64,000 nucleotides of DNA from Protaetiibacter sp. (GCA_030150265.1 JASLGG010000032.1:387079-451078); one strand, 5' to 3'; shown: positions 41,326 to 50,995, numbered from the stretch's first letter. Program-made: numbers and translations. The notes: generated by a model not told the origin, from the sequence alone.

Positions 41326-42606
41326 ATGAAATCGCATCACCTTCCCGCCCTCGCGGCCACGGCTGCGGCGGCGCTCGTGCTCGCCGGCTGTGCCGCGGGC
41401 GAGACCCCGGCCCCCGATCAGCCGATCGACCTCACCGTCGCGGTCTGGACCGGCAGCGAGGACCACCTGAAGATCCTCAACGGCATCGCCGACGACTACC
41501 GGGCGACGCATCCCGAGATCGGCTCGATCACTTTCGAGACCCTGCCCTGGGACGCTTACAGCACGACGCTCATCACCCGCATCGGCGCGGGCGAGTCGCC
41601 CGACCTCGCGTGGCTCACCGAGAAGGAGGCGCCCGAGTGGATCGCGAACGGCGCGCTTTACGACGTGCAGCAGGCGATGCAGGCCGCCGAGGGCTACGAG
41701 TACGACGAGCTCGTCGACTCCGCGATGAGCGGGTGGCGCGTTGACGGAGCGACCTACGGGTATCCCTTCTCGACTTCGGCGTTCGGGCTGTTCTACAACG
41801 CCAGCATCCTCCAGCAGGCCGGCACCGCCGATCCGCAGGGCCTCGTCGAGTCCGGTGGATGGACCTGGGATGCCGCCCGGCAGATCGCCTCCGCCGCCGC
41901 GACGAGTACCGGCACGGCCGGTCTCGTCTTCGGCTCGTTCGACTACATCAACTGGGACAACCTGACGACGCTCTACGCCGCCTTCGGGGCGAGCCCGTGG
42001 AGCGCGGACGGCACCACCTGCACCTTCGATAGCCCCGAGATGGTGGAGGCGATGACGTTCTTCCACGACGGGGTGTACCGCGACAAGGCCTTCCCGGAGC
42101 CGGGCACCGCGCCCGACTTCTTCGCGGGCGACGCCGCGATGGTGATCACGCAGGTCTCGCGTGCCTCGACGCTCAAGGATGCGGCGTTCGACTGGGGTCT
42201 CATCCCGCTGCCGGCCGGGCCCGCGGGCAGCGCACCGGTCTTCGGCCAGGGTGCCGTCTCCGTGCTCTCCTCGAGCCCGCATCCGGAGCAGGCGGCGGAG
42301 TTCTTCGCCTACCTGACCGGCCCCGAGGCCTCGCGGGCGCTCGCGGCGTACTTCCCGCCGCCGCGCGCCAACCTGCTCAACGCTGAGGTGCTCGGGGCAG
42401 CAAACCCTGCGCTCAGCGCCGAGCAGATCGAGGACGTGCTCGTGCAGGGCGTGCTCACCGGACAGGTCAAGCCGAGTCACAAGAACTGGGCGGCTGTGAA
42501 TGACGAGGCCACGACCGCGCTCGACGAGCTGTGGCCGGCCTCCGGCGATGCCGCGACCGTGCTCCCGAAGGTCTGCGCGGCCGTCCAGCCGCTGCTCACC
42601 AAGTAG
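41326..42606 (+). CDS. Sugar ABC transporter substrate-binding lipoprotein
   Basis: 426 residues, with GAAGGAG upstream. The lipoprotein signal ends LVLAGC (Cys22). The mature protein is a family-1 solute-binding fold: LTVAVWTGSEDH opening, YRATHPEI, GAGESPDLAWL, and YGYPFSTSAFGLFYNA. Such proteins bind di- or oligosaccharides. It feeds the two permeases immediately downstream; the ligand is probably an N-acetylhexosamine or an oligosaccharide made by the exported tailspike-like protein. Confidence 0.93.
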   Translation: MKSHHLPALAATAAAALVLAGCAAGETPAPDQPIDLTVAVWTGSEDHLKILNGIADDYRATHPEIGSITFETLPWDAYSTTLITRIGAGESPDLAWLTEKEAPEWIANGALYDVQQAMQAAEGYEYDELVDSAMSGWRVDGATYGYPFSTSAFGLFYNASILQQAGTADPQGLVESGGWTWDAARQIASAAATSTGTAGLVFGSFDYINWDNLTTLYAAFGASPWSADGTTCTFDSPEMVEAMTFFHDGVYRDKAFPEPGTAPDFFAGDAAMVITQVSRASTLKDAAFDWGLIPLPAGPAGSAPVFGQGAVSVLSSSPHPEQAAEFFAYLTGPEASRALAAYFPPPRANLLNAEVLGAANPALSAEQIEDVLVQGVLTGQVKPSHKNWAAVNDEATTALDELWPASGDAATVLPKVCAAVQPLLTK

Positions 42607-42627
42607 CCCCGAGACGATGAGGACCCC

Positions 42628-43542
42628 ATGCGGACGACGATCCCGATGAGACGACGAGCCACGGCCCGCCGCCGCGCCGGCGACACCGCCTTCGCATGGG
42701 GCCTCATCGCCCCCGTCGTGCTCGGCTGGGCGGTGCTGGTCGCCTGGCCCATCGCGAGCGCCGTCGGCTACTCCTTCCAGGAATGGAACCTGTTCACTGG
42801 CAAGACCGAGTGGGTGGGTCTCGACAACTATCTGCGCATCGTCCAGGACGAGGGCGCGCACCGGGTGCTCGTCGCCACCGTCACCTTCTCGACGGGGCTC
42901 GTCGTGCTCAATCTCGGCATCGCGCTCGGGCTCGCCGCGCTCCTGAACCGGCGCTTCCCGGGGAGGACGGCTTTCCGTGCGGTGTTCTTCTCGCCCATGG
43001 TGGTGTCGCTCGTCGCGTGGGCATTGGTCTGGGGGATGCTGCTGCGCAAAGACGGTAGCGTCAACGCCCTCCTGGAGCTCGTCGGGATCGCGGGGCCGAA
43101 CTGGCTCCGAGAACCCGTTCCCGCGATGATCTCGGTCATCCTCGTGCAGACGATCAAGGGCGTCGGCCTCAACATGGTGCTCTTCCTCGCGGCGCTCCAG
43201 GCCATCCCCGCCGAGCTCAAGGAGGCCGCGGCGCTCGACGGCGCATCCCGTCGTCAGACCTTCTGGCGCGTGGAGGTGCCGCTCATCGCACCGACGGTGC
43301 TGCTCGCCTCGATCATCACGGTGCTGGGCTCGCTGCAGGTGTTCGCCACCATCAGCGTGCTGACAGCGGGTGGCCCGGGCGGAGCCACCGATGTTCTCGC
43401 CTACTACATCTACCGGCAGGGCTTCGAGCGGCACGACCTCGGCTATGCGAGCGCGCTCGCCATGGTGCTGTTCGTCATCGTCCTGATCATCACGGCCGTC
43501 CAGTGGCGGCTGCGCACGAAGTGGGTCCACGATGAGAGCTGA
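42628..43542 (+). CDS. Sugar ABC transporter permease (first subunit)
   Basis: 304 residues, six membrane helices. EAA loop AIPAELKEAAALDGASRRQTFWRVEVP is the MalF-type contact with the ATPase. A long N-terminal basic stretch precedes helix 1. It overlaps the second permease by 11 bases. Confidence 0.93.
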   Translation: MRTTIPMRRRATARRRAGDTAFAWGLIAPVVLGWAVLVAWPIASAVGYSFQEWNLFTGKTEWVGLDNYLRIVQDEGAHRVLVATVTFSTGLVVLNLGIALGLAALLNRRFPGRTAFRAVFFSPMVVSLVAWALVWGMLLRKDGSVNALLELVGIAGPNWLREPVPAMISVILVQTIKGVGLNMVLFLAALQAIPAELKEAAALDGASRRQTFWRVEVPLIAPTVLLASIITVLGSLQVFATISVLTAGGPGGATDVLAYYIYRQGFERHDLGYASALAMVLFVIVLIITAVQWRLRTKWVHDES

Positions 43543-44395
43543 GCCGCGCGCCCGCACCCGGGTGGGTCGGATCGCCGGACGGGTGGTCCTGATCCTCGCC
43601 CTCGCCCTCATGGCGGTGCCGTTCGTCTATCCCACCATCTGGATGATCAGCACGAGCCTTCTGCCCATCCACGAGGTCTTCGCCAGCCCCCCGGTGCTCG
43701 TCCCGAGTGATCCGCGCTGGGAGAACTACGCGCGTGTCTTCGAGATGCAGCCGTTCGCCCGCCAGTACTGGAACAGCCTCTACATCGCCGTGCTCGTGAC
43801 GGCGGGCACTCTCGTGGTGTCGGCGATGGCGGGCTACGCCTTCGCGCGGGTGCGGTTCCGCTTCTCGGGTGCCGTGTTCGTGCTCGTGCTGACCGGGCTC
43901 ATGGTGCCCGCCGAGGTCACGATCATCCCGATCTTCCGGATGGTCCAGGCCGCGGGGCTCATCGACTCGCACGTGCCCCTCATCGTCATCCCCGTGCTCG
44001 GCGCCCCCGCCGCCCTCGCGGTCTTCATCATGCGGCAGTTCTTCATCTCGCTGCCGGGTGAGCTGGAGGACGCGGGGCGGATGGACGGCCTCGGCAGGTG
44101 GGGCGTCTTCCTGCGGGTCGCCCTCCCGCTGGCCAAGGCACCGTTGTCCGCGGTCGCGATCGTCGCGTTCCTGCGCAGCTGGGACCTCTACCTCGAGCCG
44201 CTCGTGCTCGTCACGTCGCGCGAGAACCTCACCCTCCCGATCGCGCTCACCTCGTTCTCGGACGGGCTCGGGCAGAACATCTGGAACGTCCAGATGGCCG
44301 CCACCACGCTGTCCGTCCTCCCCGTGCTGATCGTGTTCGTACTCGCCCAACGCAACTTCGTCGAGGGCCTCACCCAGACAGGACTCAAGGGATGA
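43532..44395 (+). CDS. Sugar ABC transporter permease (second subunit)
   Basis: 287 residues, MalG-type with six helices. The EAA loop is SLPGELEDAGRMDGLGRWGVFLRVALP. Together with the first permease it forms the channel; no ATPase gene is in the operon, so the energy subunit is supplied elsewhere, plausibly by the UgpC-like protein at 51096. Confidence 0.93.
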   Translation: MRAEPRARTRVGRIAGRVVLILALALMAVPFVYPTIWMISTSLLPIHEVFASPPVLVPSDPRWENYARVFEMQPFARQYWNSLYIAVLVTAGTLVVSAMAGYAFARVRFRFSGAVFVLVLTGLMVPAEVTIIPIFRMVQAAGLIDSHVPLIVIPVLGAPAALAVFIMRQFFISLPGELEDAGRMDGLGRWGVFLRVALPLAKAPLSAVAIVAFLRSWDLYLEPLVLVTSRENLTLPIALTSFSDGLGQNIWNVQMAATTLSVLPVLIVFVLAQRNFVEGLTQTGLKG

Positions 44396-45147
44396 CCTCA
44401 CCCACCGCCACCGCCTTCTACGACCGCATGCGCGAGATCATGGACCGTGCCGTCCGCAGCCAGGAGGCCGAGATCCAGGCCGCGGGCGACCTCGTCGCGA
44501 CCGCGATCCGCGCTGGAGGGATGCTGCACGCCTTCGGTTCGGGCCATTCGGAGGCGCTCGCCATGGAGCTCGCCGCTCGCGCCGGAGGGCTCATCCCGAG
44601 CAACCGCATCGCGTTCCGCGACCTCGTGATCTTCGGCGGGATGCCTGTCGACACCGTGCTCGACGACAAGATCGAGCGCGACCCCGGGATCGCCCGAGCC
44701 CTGTACGAGCTCGCCGCTCCCGGATCGGGCGATGTCGTTGTGATGGCTTCCAACTCCGGCATCAACGGCACCGTCGTGGAGCTCGCCCGGCTCGTGCGCG
44801 AGGGAGGCACCCCACTCATCGCGATCACCTCGCGTGCACACAGCGGTGTCGAAGAATCACGGCATCCGAGCGGCAGCAAACTGCTCGACCTCGCGGACGT
44901 CGTGCTCGACAACGGTGCGCCGCATGGCGACGCGCTCGTCGAGGTGCCGGGCGGAGGGATGGTCTGCGGCGTCTCGTCGATCACCTCGGCGACGCTTGCC
45001 CAGCTGATCGTGGGCTCCGCGGTCGACCGCCTCATCGAATGGGGCGAGGAGGCGCCCGTGTACCTGTCGGCGAACATCGCGCGGGGCGACGAGCACAACA
45101 ACGCCTGGGAGGCCCGATACGCGGGCCGGCTCAGGCGATCGGCGTAG
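44392..45147 (+). CDS. SIS-domain protein (UPF0309-like)
   Basis: 251 residues from ATG 44392, overlapping the permease stop by four bases. A single SIS fold with GMLHAFGSGHSEALAMELAA (first 20 residues), GDVVVMASNSGINGTVVELA and ITSRAHSG. SIS proteins isomerise or cleave phosphosugars. This family is not a canonical NagB; it might be an isomerase, deaminase or ether-cleaving enzyme acting on the imported sugar phosphate. Confidence 0.85.
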   Translation: MTSPTATAFYDRMREIMDRAVRSQEAEIQAAGDLVATAIRAGGMLHAFGSGHSEALAMELAARAGGLIPSNRIAFRDLVIFGGMPVDTVLDDKIERDPGIARALYELAAPGSGDVVVMASNSGINGTVVELARLVREGGTPLIAITSRAHSGVEESRHPSGSKLLDLADVVLDNGAPHGDALVEVPGGGMVCGVSSITSATLAQLIVGSAVDRLIEWGEEAPVYLSANIARGDEHNNAWEARYAGRLRRSA

Positions 45148-45180
45148 GTCTCGACGGAGAGACCGCGAGAAAGGAACAGC

Positions 45181-47016
45181 ATGTCCACGACGAATGAAAC
45201 GACCAAGGGCGAGCACGGTTCCACGGGAGAGGCGCGACCGCTTCCCCGTCGTGCGTTCTTCGCGGCGGTACCGCTGGCAGCCGGTGCGACGCTCCTTGGC
45301 GCGCAGCCTGCGGCCGCCGACCCCATCGACGATCTCCGTGCGGATCTCGCCGACACGGCCGACGCCGCGAAGGGCGCCGCCCTTGTCGGCTATCGCGACA
45401 CGGTGGCTCCCACCTACCTCAAGACCGTGAGCGACATCATCAACGGCGACTCGGTATCGGTCATGCGCTTCATCAAGGGATCCGAGCACTCGGCGATCCG
45501 AGCCGGGACGAGCACGTACGACGCGGCTGGCGACATCCAGAGCGGCCTCGACGCTGCGAAGAGCCTGCACTTCCCGCGCGGCCGATACGGCATCAAGTCC
45601 ACGCTGAAGGTCAATGACGGGACCTCGATCGTCGGCGACGGCTGGACGGCGGCCCGCTCGGGAGCGAGCGTCCAGGCGCCCGTCGGCAGCGTCATCCGCC
45701 TGCTGCCGGGGGCCAACTGCGACATGGTGCGCCAGAGCGGTACTGACAAGCGCTACTCGCTCTCGTTCCGCGGCATCGCCCTCGACGGCGACGGCGGCAA
45801 CCAGACGAGCGTGCCGACGCCGGACCCGACCACCGGGATCTACCAGTTCAACCGCAACGGCTTCTACTTCACGGCGCTCTACAACACCCGCTTCATCGAC
45901 GTGTTCGTCTACAACATGCGCGGCGCGGGCTGGCTGTTCTACGGGAGCGCCACGCCAGGGCTCACCAACGTTTTCCTGCAGGGCAGCCAGGCGTACAACT
46001 GCCGCACCTACTGCCTCCAGACCCTCGAGCAGGCCACGGACGTGCGCGTGTTCAACGGAGACTTCGGCTTCGGTCGAGTCGCGAACGTCTCGGTCAACTA
46101 CTCCGCGACGCTCATGAACTCGGTGTTCTGGACCTCGCAGTGCCAGGACATCACGAACCCGGCGACCCATGCCAGTGGCACCGGCCCTGTGGTGAACGCC
46201 GGCATCATCCTCGAGGGCGCGAACAATCTCGTGCACAGCTGCCGGATCGAGGGCAATGCGGGCCATGGCGTGCTGATCCGCGGCGGCAGCTACGACAACT
46301 CGGTCACCTCTTCGGAGATCTACTACAACTCCTCCAGCACCTCGACGAGCGGCAGCTTCGACGGGGTTTACGTGGCGGGCGGCACCTCGCCGCGTACCCG
46401 CCAGGTCTCCCTGATCTCCAATCGCATTCGGCAGGCTACCTCGCCCGCCCTCACCCAGCGGCTCCGTCGCGCGGTGACCTTCGAGAGCGGGCACGAGGCG
46501 TGCCGGATGTTCGCCAACGACGTGCGGCACATCAAGGCGCAGGCGTTGGTCGCCGCGGATGAGCATCCGGTGGTCGGGCTCGCAGACGGCGACGAGACCG
46601 ACTTCTCGTGGGCGGACACCAAGGTGCGTGCTGCGGCTGTCGGCTCGCAAGTCATCACCGGGTCGACGGTGGTCGTTGCATACGCGGACGAGAGCCTCGA
46701 CTTCAAGTCGAACTACGACGCGAGCACGAGCGCCTTCACTGCGGGGGAGTACGGACACTACCGGATCGAGGCGAGCCTGACGGTCGACATGACCTCGACC
46801 GATGCCCGGCTGTCGGTATATGTCGACGGCGTCGAGGTGCGCCGTCTGGCCGCGGTCTATGCGAAGGGGCCGGGGCAGTACACGCTGAGCGGCACTGCCA
46901 CCCTCACCCTGACGCCCGGGCAGGTGGTGACGGTGCGTGCGGCATCCGCCGCCTCCGTGACCGTCGTGGGCGGCGAGGCACTGTCATGGCTCGCCATCGA
47001 TCAGGTCGCGGATTGA
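45181..47016 (+). CDS. Tat-exported tailspike-like right-handed beta-helix protein (putative polysaccharide depolymerase)
   Basis: 611 residues. A Tat-type signal (PLPRRAFFAAV, Arg23-24) is cut near PAAA46. A short helix-rich linker with LKTVSDIINGDSVSVMRFI looks like the neck of phage tailspikes. The core (about 95-440) carries pectate-lyase-type beta-helix rungs: HFPRGRYGIKSTLKV, GTSIVGDGW, GIALDGDGGN, NAGIILEGANNLVHSCRIEG, NAGHGVLIRGGSYDNSV. The last 130 residues form a C1q-like sandwich similar to the prophage fibre domains. It is predicted to cut an extracellular glycan for the importer just upstream. Catalytic residues are not identified. Confidence 0.8.
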   Translation: MSTTNETTKGEHGSTGEARPLPRRAFFAAVPLAAGATLLGAQPAAADPIDDLRADLADTADAAKGAALVGYRDTVAPTYLKTVSDIINGDSVSVMRFIKGSEHSAIRAGTSTYDAAGDIQSGLDAAKSLHFPRGRYGIKSTLKVNDGTSIVGDGWTAARSGASVQAPVGSVIRLLPGANCDMVRQSGTDKRYSLSFRGIALDGDGGNQTSVPTPDPTTGIYQFNRNGFYFTALYNTRFIDVFVYNMRGAGWLFYGSATPGLTNVFLQGSQAYNCRTYCLQTLEQATDVRVFNGDFGFGRVANVSVNYSATLMNSVFWTSQCQDITNPATHASGTGPVVNAGIILEGANNLVHSCRIEGNAGHGVLIRGGSYDNSVTSSEIYYNSSSTSTSGSFDGVYVAGGTSPRTRQVSLISNRIRQATSPALTQRLRRAVTFESGHEACRMFANDVRHIKAQALVAADEHPVVGLADGDETDFSWADTKVRAAAVGSQVITGSTVVVAYADESLDFKSNYDASTSAFTAGEYGHYRIEASLTVDMTSTDARLSVYVDGVEVRRLAAVYAKGPGQYTLSGTATLTLTPGQVVTVRAASAASVTVVGGEALSWLAIDQVAD

Positions 47017-47025
47017 CGGGAGGCG

Positions 47026-47496
47026 CTACCGGGCGGCGAGGTAGCGACGGATCGCCTCCGCGGCCGTCGCGTGGTCGACGGAGTCGGGCTCGCCCGAGGT
47101 CGTGATGGTGCCGACCACCTCGCCGGCGACGCGCAGCGGGATCGAGCCGCCGTGCGCCCGCAGCACCTCGTGGTCGACGTCGGTGCGGTCGGTGAACGGC
47201 GTGCCCGCCTCCTCGTGGCGGAGGCGCACGAGCAGGGATGGCTCGCCGAACCGCATCGCGACCGCGTGCTTGCCGGCGAGCCACGCGTCGTTGCCGGGGC
47301 CGGATGCGCCGAGCTTCGCCAGGAACACGACGTCGCCGCGCAGAACGATGCGCACCGCGAGGTCGAGTCCGCGCTCGTCGATCACCTCGACGGCCGCGAG
47401 GCCGAGGTCGACGGCGTCGTCGTTGTCGAACGCCGGCAGGTCGAGCGCCTCCTCGCGCTCGAGGTCGGCGACGGTGTAGACGGGCGGCTCGCTCAT
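47026..47496 (-). CDS. UPF0303/HbpS-like protein
   Basis: 156 residues. The DUF336/haem-degrading-like fold is visible: DLGLAAVEVIDERGLDLAVR, then GKHAVAMRFGEPSLL and GGSIPLRVAGEVVGTITTSG (20 residues). Related HbpS proteins bind haem and octamerise, but UPF0303 function is undefined. TACAGT lies seven bases before the ATG, so it is probably leaderless. Converges on the tailspike-like gene. Confidence 0.82.
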   Translation of the reverse strand: MSEPPVYTVADLEREEALDLPAFDNDDAVDLGLAAVEVIDERGLDLAVRIVLRGDVVFLAKLGASGPGNDAWLAGKHAVAMRFGEPSLLVRLRHEEAGTPFTDRTDVDHEVLRAHGGSIPLRVAGEVVGTITTSGEPDSVDHATAAEAIRRYLAAR

Positions 47497-47516
47497 GCTC
47501 CGCACTGTACCGCCCG

Positions 47517-49712
47517 TCAGTCCCGCAACCCGAACCGGGCGTGCAGGCGCTTCAGGCCGCGCGGCGCCCACCACATGATGCGGCGCTGCCAGGTCATGAA
47601 CGCGGGCACCAGCAGGCAGCGCACGAGGGTCGCGTCGAAGAGCACCGCGACCGCGAGGGCGGTGCCGAGCTGCTTGATCACCATGAGGTCGCCCGTGGCG
47701 AAGCCCGCGAACACCACGATGATGATGAGCGCTGCGGAGGTGATGATGCGCCCCGAGCGCTGGATGCCGCGCGCGATCGCCTCGAGGTCGTCGACGCCGC
47801 GCTCCACGAGCTCGGTGATGCGCGACAGGATGAACATCTCGTAGTCCATCGCGAGGCCGAAGCCGAACACGAGCGTCAGCAGCAGCACGAGCACGTCGAC
47901 GCCGAGCACGTCGTCCGGGTCGAAGCCCATCAGCCCCGCGAAGTGCCCCTCCTGGAACCCCCAGACGAGCACGCCCAGCGAGGCGCCGAGCGAGAGGGCG
48001 CTCGCGAGGAGCGCCTTGAGCGGCACCACGAGCGAGCCCGTCATGAGGAACAGCAGCACGATCGTGCCGATCGCGATCACGAGCACCGCCCACGGCACGC
48101 CCGCGGCGAGGGTGGCCGCGAAGTCCGCGGTGCGGGCATCCGCTCCCGTCACCCAGCTCGCGCCGTCCAGCCGGTCGGCGCGAGCCTCGCGCACGACCTC
48201 GCCGCCGGTCTTCGGCGTCACCTGCACGACGGCGCGCCAGACCTCGCCCACCCGCTCGGGCTCGCGCACCTCCGTCACGTCGCCGAGCCGCGCGACCCGC
48301 TCCGACCAGGCGGTGAGCGCCGCCTCCGACTCCGTCACGAGCACGACCCGCGGGTCGGCGGCATCCGGGAAGTGGTCGCGCAGCGTCGACATGAAGTCGT
48401 ACTGCGTCGACGAGGCGGGCAGCGAGTCGACGCTCGTGTTGGCGAGTCGCAGCTGCAGCACGGGACTGCCGAGCAGCACGAGCACCGCGGCGCAGGCGAG
48501 CGTGACGATCGCCGGATGCCGCTGCACCCGCCGCGTGAGCCGCGAGAAGACGCCCTCCTCGGGGGCGACGTCGCCGAAGCGGGTGAGCGCGCGCCCGAGG
48601 CCCGGGATGCGGGTGAGCAGACCGGGGCGCAGCAGCCGCCCGCCGAGCAGCGCGAGCACCGCCGGCAGCAGCGTGAGCGCCGAGAGGATCGAGATGACGG
48701 TCACCGAGAGGGCGCCGAGGCCGATCGCGCGCACGATGGCGGCATCGAACGGCATCATGCCGAGTGCCGCGATGCCGAACACCGTGCCCGAGTAGAGCAC
48801 CGTGCGGCCCGCGGTGTCGGCCGTGCGCGCGATCACGTCGACCCTCGCGAGCTCCGGATGCGCGTGCGACTCCTCGCGGAACCGGCTCACGATGAGCAGC
48901 CCGTAGTCGATCGAGAGCCCGAGCCCCACCGCCGTCACGACGTTGACGACCGTCGTGTTGATGCCGAGCAGGTAGGTGAAGCCGAACAGCGCCCCCAGCC
49001 CGCCGAGGATCGACACGACCGCCCCGAGCAGCGGCGTGCCCGCCGCGAGGAAGCCGCCGAACACGACGAGCATCACGAGCAGCGCGATCGGCAGCGCGAC
49101 CGTCTCGCCCCGCCTCAGGTCGTTCTCCGAGATGGCGATCACCGAGTCGACGAGCAATTGCGTGCTGCCGACCTCGGCCACCGCGTCCGGGCGGAGGGCG
49201 CGGATGTCGTCGGCCGCCTCGGCGAGCCTGCGGTCGACCCGCGCGACGACCGCGGCATCCACCGCGCCGTCGTGCGCCCGCACGGTGGCGGTGAGCAGGA
49301 ATCCCGTGCCGTCGTCGGCGAAGAGGGCGGCGACCTGCGGGGGCGGGGAGCCGTCGGGCATGCGGGGCAGGGCGAGCGGGTCGACCGCGGCCACCTCGTC
49401 GCCGGTCAGCTCCCCGGCGAGCCGCGCGGTGAGCGCCGCGAGCTGCGGGTCGGAGAGGTCGACGCCGTGCACGAGCAGCGTCGAGGTCTCGTCGTCGCTG
49501 TTGCCGGAGAGCAGCGCATCCGCCTCCGTCGACTCCACCTGGCCCCACGACCACTGCGACTGCAGGCGGTCGAACAGGCCCTCGCCGAGCACCCCGCCGA
49601 GCGCCGTGGCCGCGATCGCCGCGACGAGCACGGCCCACGCGGCGAGGGTCGCGACCGGATGCCGCGCGGCGGTCCGCGCGATCCGGCCCGGGACGCCCGG
49701 GCGCGCGCTCAT
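47517..49712 (-). CDS. MMPL-family membrane transporter
   Basis: 731 residues from ATG 49712, overlapping the DUF4032 stop. Twelve membrane helices in two six-helix halves with large extracytoplasmic loops after helix 1 and helix 7. GLGLSIDYGLLIVSRFREE and FGFGLAMDYEMFILSRITE carry the D-Y pairs used in proton relay by RND/MMPL transporters. MMPL proteins export lipids or drugs across the membrane. Substrate unknown; co-transcribed with DUF4032. Confidence 0.93.
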   Translation of the reverse strand: MSARPGVPGRIARTAARHPVATLAAWAVLVAAIAATALGGVLGEGLFDRLQSQWSWGQVESTEADALLSGNSDDETSTLLVHGVDLSDPQLAALTARLAGELTGDEVAAVDPLALPRMPDGSPPPQVAALFADDGTGFLLTATVRAHDGAVDAAVVARVDRRLAEAADDIRALRPDAVAEVGSTQLLVDSVIAISENDLRRGETVALPIALLVMLVVFGGFLAAGTPLLGAVVSILGGLGALFGFTYLLGINTTVVNVVTAVGLGLSIDYGLLIVSRFREESHAHPELARVDVIARTADTAGRTVLYSGTVFGIAALGMMPFDAAIVRAIGLGALSVTVISILSALTLLPAVLALLGGRLLRPGLLTRIPGLGRALTRFGDVAPEEGVFSRLTRRVQRHPAIVTLACAAVLVLLGSPVLQLRLANTSVDSLPASSTQYDFMSTLRDHFPDAADPRVVLVTESEAALTAWSERVARLGDVTEVREPERVGEVWRAVVQVTPKTGGEVVREARADRLDGASWVTGADARTADFAATLAAGVPWAVLVIAIGTIVLLFLMTGSLVVPLKALLASALSLGASLGVLVWGFQEGHFAGLMGFDPDDVLGVDVLVLLLTLVFGFGLAMDYEMFILSRITELVERGVDDLEAIARGIQRSGRIITSAALIIIVVFAGFATGDLMVIKQLGTALAVAVLFDATLVRCLLVPAFMTWQRRIMWWAPRGLKRLHARFGLRD

Positions 49713-50995
49713 ACCTTGGCGCGCCAATCCTCCTCGCCGTCGTCGACGACGGCGACCGGCAGCGTGATGGCGGAGGTCTGCGGCCCCACGACAGTCACCT
49801 CGTCGCGCCGGTGGCGCAGCACGGTGTCGACGTAGGAGGTGAGCGCCTCGGCGAGCGGGATGTTGCGCTTCTGCTCCTGCGAGAGGTACCAGCGGTGGTC
49901 GAGCAGCTGATGGAAGACCTCGGCCGGCTCGAGCTTGCCGCGCAGCTCGCGCGGGATCGAGCGGATCACGGGCTCGAAGACGCCCACGAGCCACTCGTGG
50001 GCGACCATCTCCTCGTCCTCGTCGGCCTTGCCGCGCATCGCCCGGTAGGCGTCGAGGTCGTTGAGCAGGCGGCGCGCCTGGTTCTCGCCGGCGTCGAGGC
50101 CGGTCAGGCGCAGCAGGCGCCGCGAGTGGTGGCCGGCGTCGACCACCTTCGGCTGGATGCGCACCCGCGTGCCGTCCTCGTCCTTGAGGATCGACATCTC
50201 CTCGATGTCGAAGCCCAGCTCGTTGAGACGCTCGACGCGCTCCCGGATGCGCCAGCGCTCCGACTCGGGGAAGGTCTCGGGGGCGGTGAGCTCGCTCCAC
50301 AGCGAGCGGTAGGCGGCGACGATCCCGTCGGCGATGTCGACGGGATCCACGGCCTCGTCGAGACGGCCGCCCGACTGCAGGTCGAGCAGCTCGCCCGCGA
50401 TGTTGATGCGGGCGACCTCGAGGTCGTTCTCGCGCTGTCCGTTCGAGAGGCCGCCGTCGTAGAGCTTGCCTGTCTCGGCGTCGACCAGGTAGGCGGCGAA
50501 GGCCCCCGCGTCGCGGCGGAACAGGGTGTTCGAGAGCGACACGTCGCCCCAGTAGAAGCCGATGAGGTGGAGGCGCGCGAGCAGCAGGGCGAGCGCGTCC
50601 ACGAGCCGGGTCGCGGTGTCGGGCCGCAGCGCCTGCGAGTAGAGGGCGCGGTAGGGGAGCGAGAACTTGAGGTGCCGCGTGACGAGGGCGGGTGCCAGCT
50701 CCTCGCCGTCGGGGGCGAGGCGCCCGGTGACGACCGCGACGGGCTCGACGCACGGCACGTCGAGCCGCTGCAGGGTGCGCAGCATCTCGTACTCGCGGCG
50801 GGCGAGCTCGGCGGTGGTCTCCTTGACGGCGACCACGAAGCCCTCGAGGTGCACGAAGCGCACGAGGTGGCGCGAGATGCCCTTCGGCAGCGCGGCGATC
50901 GTCTCCTCGGGCCACGACTCGAGGGGCAGCTGCCACGGCAGGTCGAGCAGCGCCGGGTCGGGCACGGCGGAGGTGATGGAGAGGCTGGAGCTCAC
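49709..50995 (-). CDS. DUF4032 kinase-like protein
   Basis: 428 residues from GTG 50995. The N-terminal half has a lipopolysaccharide-kinase-like fold: VVAVKETTAELARREYEML, then HLIGFYWGDVSLSNTLFR with a catalytic-loop-like GD..N and AAYLVDAETG. The C-terminal half is the DUF4032 signature: DIEEMSILKDEDGTRVRIQP, WYLSQEQKRNIPLAEA. The substrate is unknown. TAGGCT lies six bases upstream. Confidence 0.85.
   Translation of the reverse strand: MSSSLSITSAVPDPALLDLPWQLPLESWPEETIAALPKGISRHLVRFVHLEGFVVAVKETTAELARREYEMLRTLQRLDVPCVEPVAVVTGRLAPDGEELAPALVTRHLKFSLPYRALYSQALRPDTATRLVDALALLLARLHLIGFYWGDVSLSNTLFRRDAGAFAAYLVDAETGKLYDGGLSNGQRENDLEVARINIAGELLDLQSGGRLDEAVDPVDIADGIVAAYRSLWSELTAPETFPESERWRIRERVERLNELGFDIEEMSILKDEDGTRVRIQPKVVDAGHHSRRLLRLTGLDAGENQARRLLNDLDAYRAMRGKADEDEEMVAHEWLVGVFEPVIRSIPRELRGKLEPAEVFHQLLDHRWYLSQEQKRNIPLAEALTSYVDTVLRHRRDEVTVVGPQTSAITLPVAVVDDGEEDWRAKV

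Noticed and set aside
44392..45147. Calling the SIS protein NagB-II or MurQ
   Set aside because: Only the generic SIS signature is seen; diagnostic residues of either enzyme could not be recognised.
47517..50936. One fused minus-strand gene from MMPL through DUF4032
   Set aside because: The frame before 49712 is arginine-rich noise over DUF4032; ATG 49712 with the ATGA overlap gives two genes.
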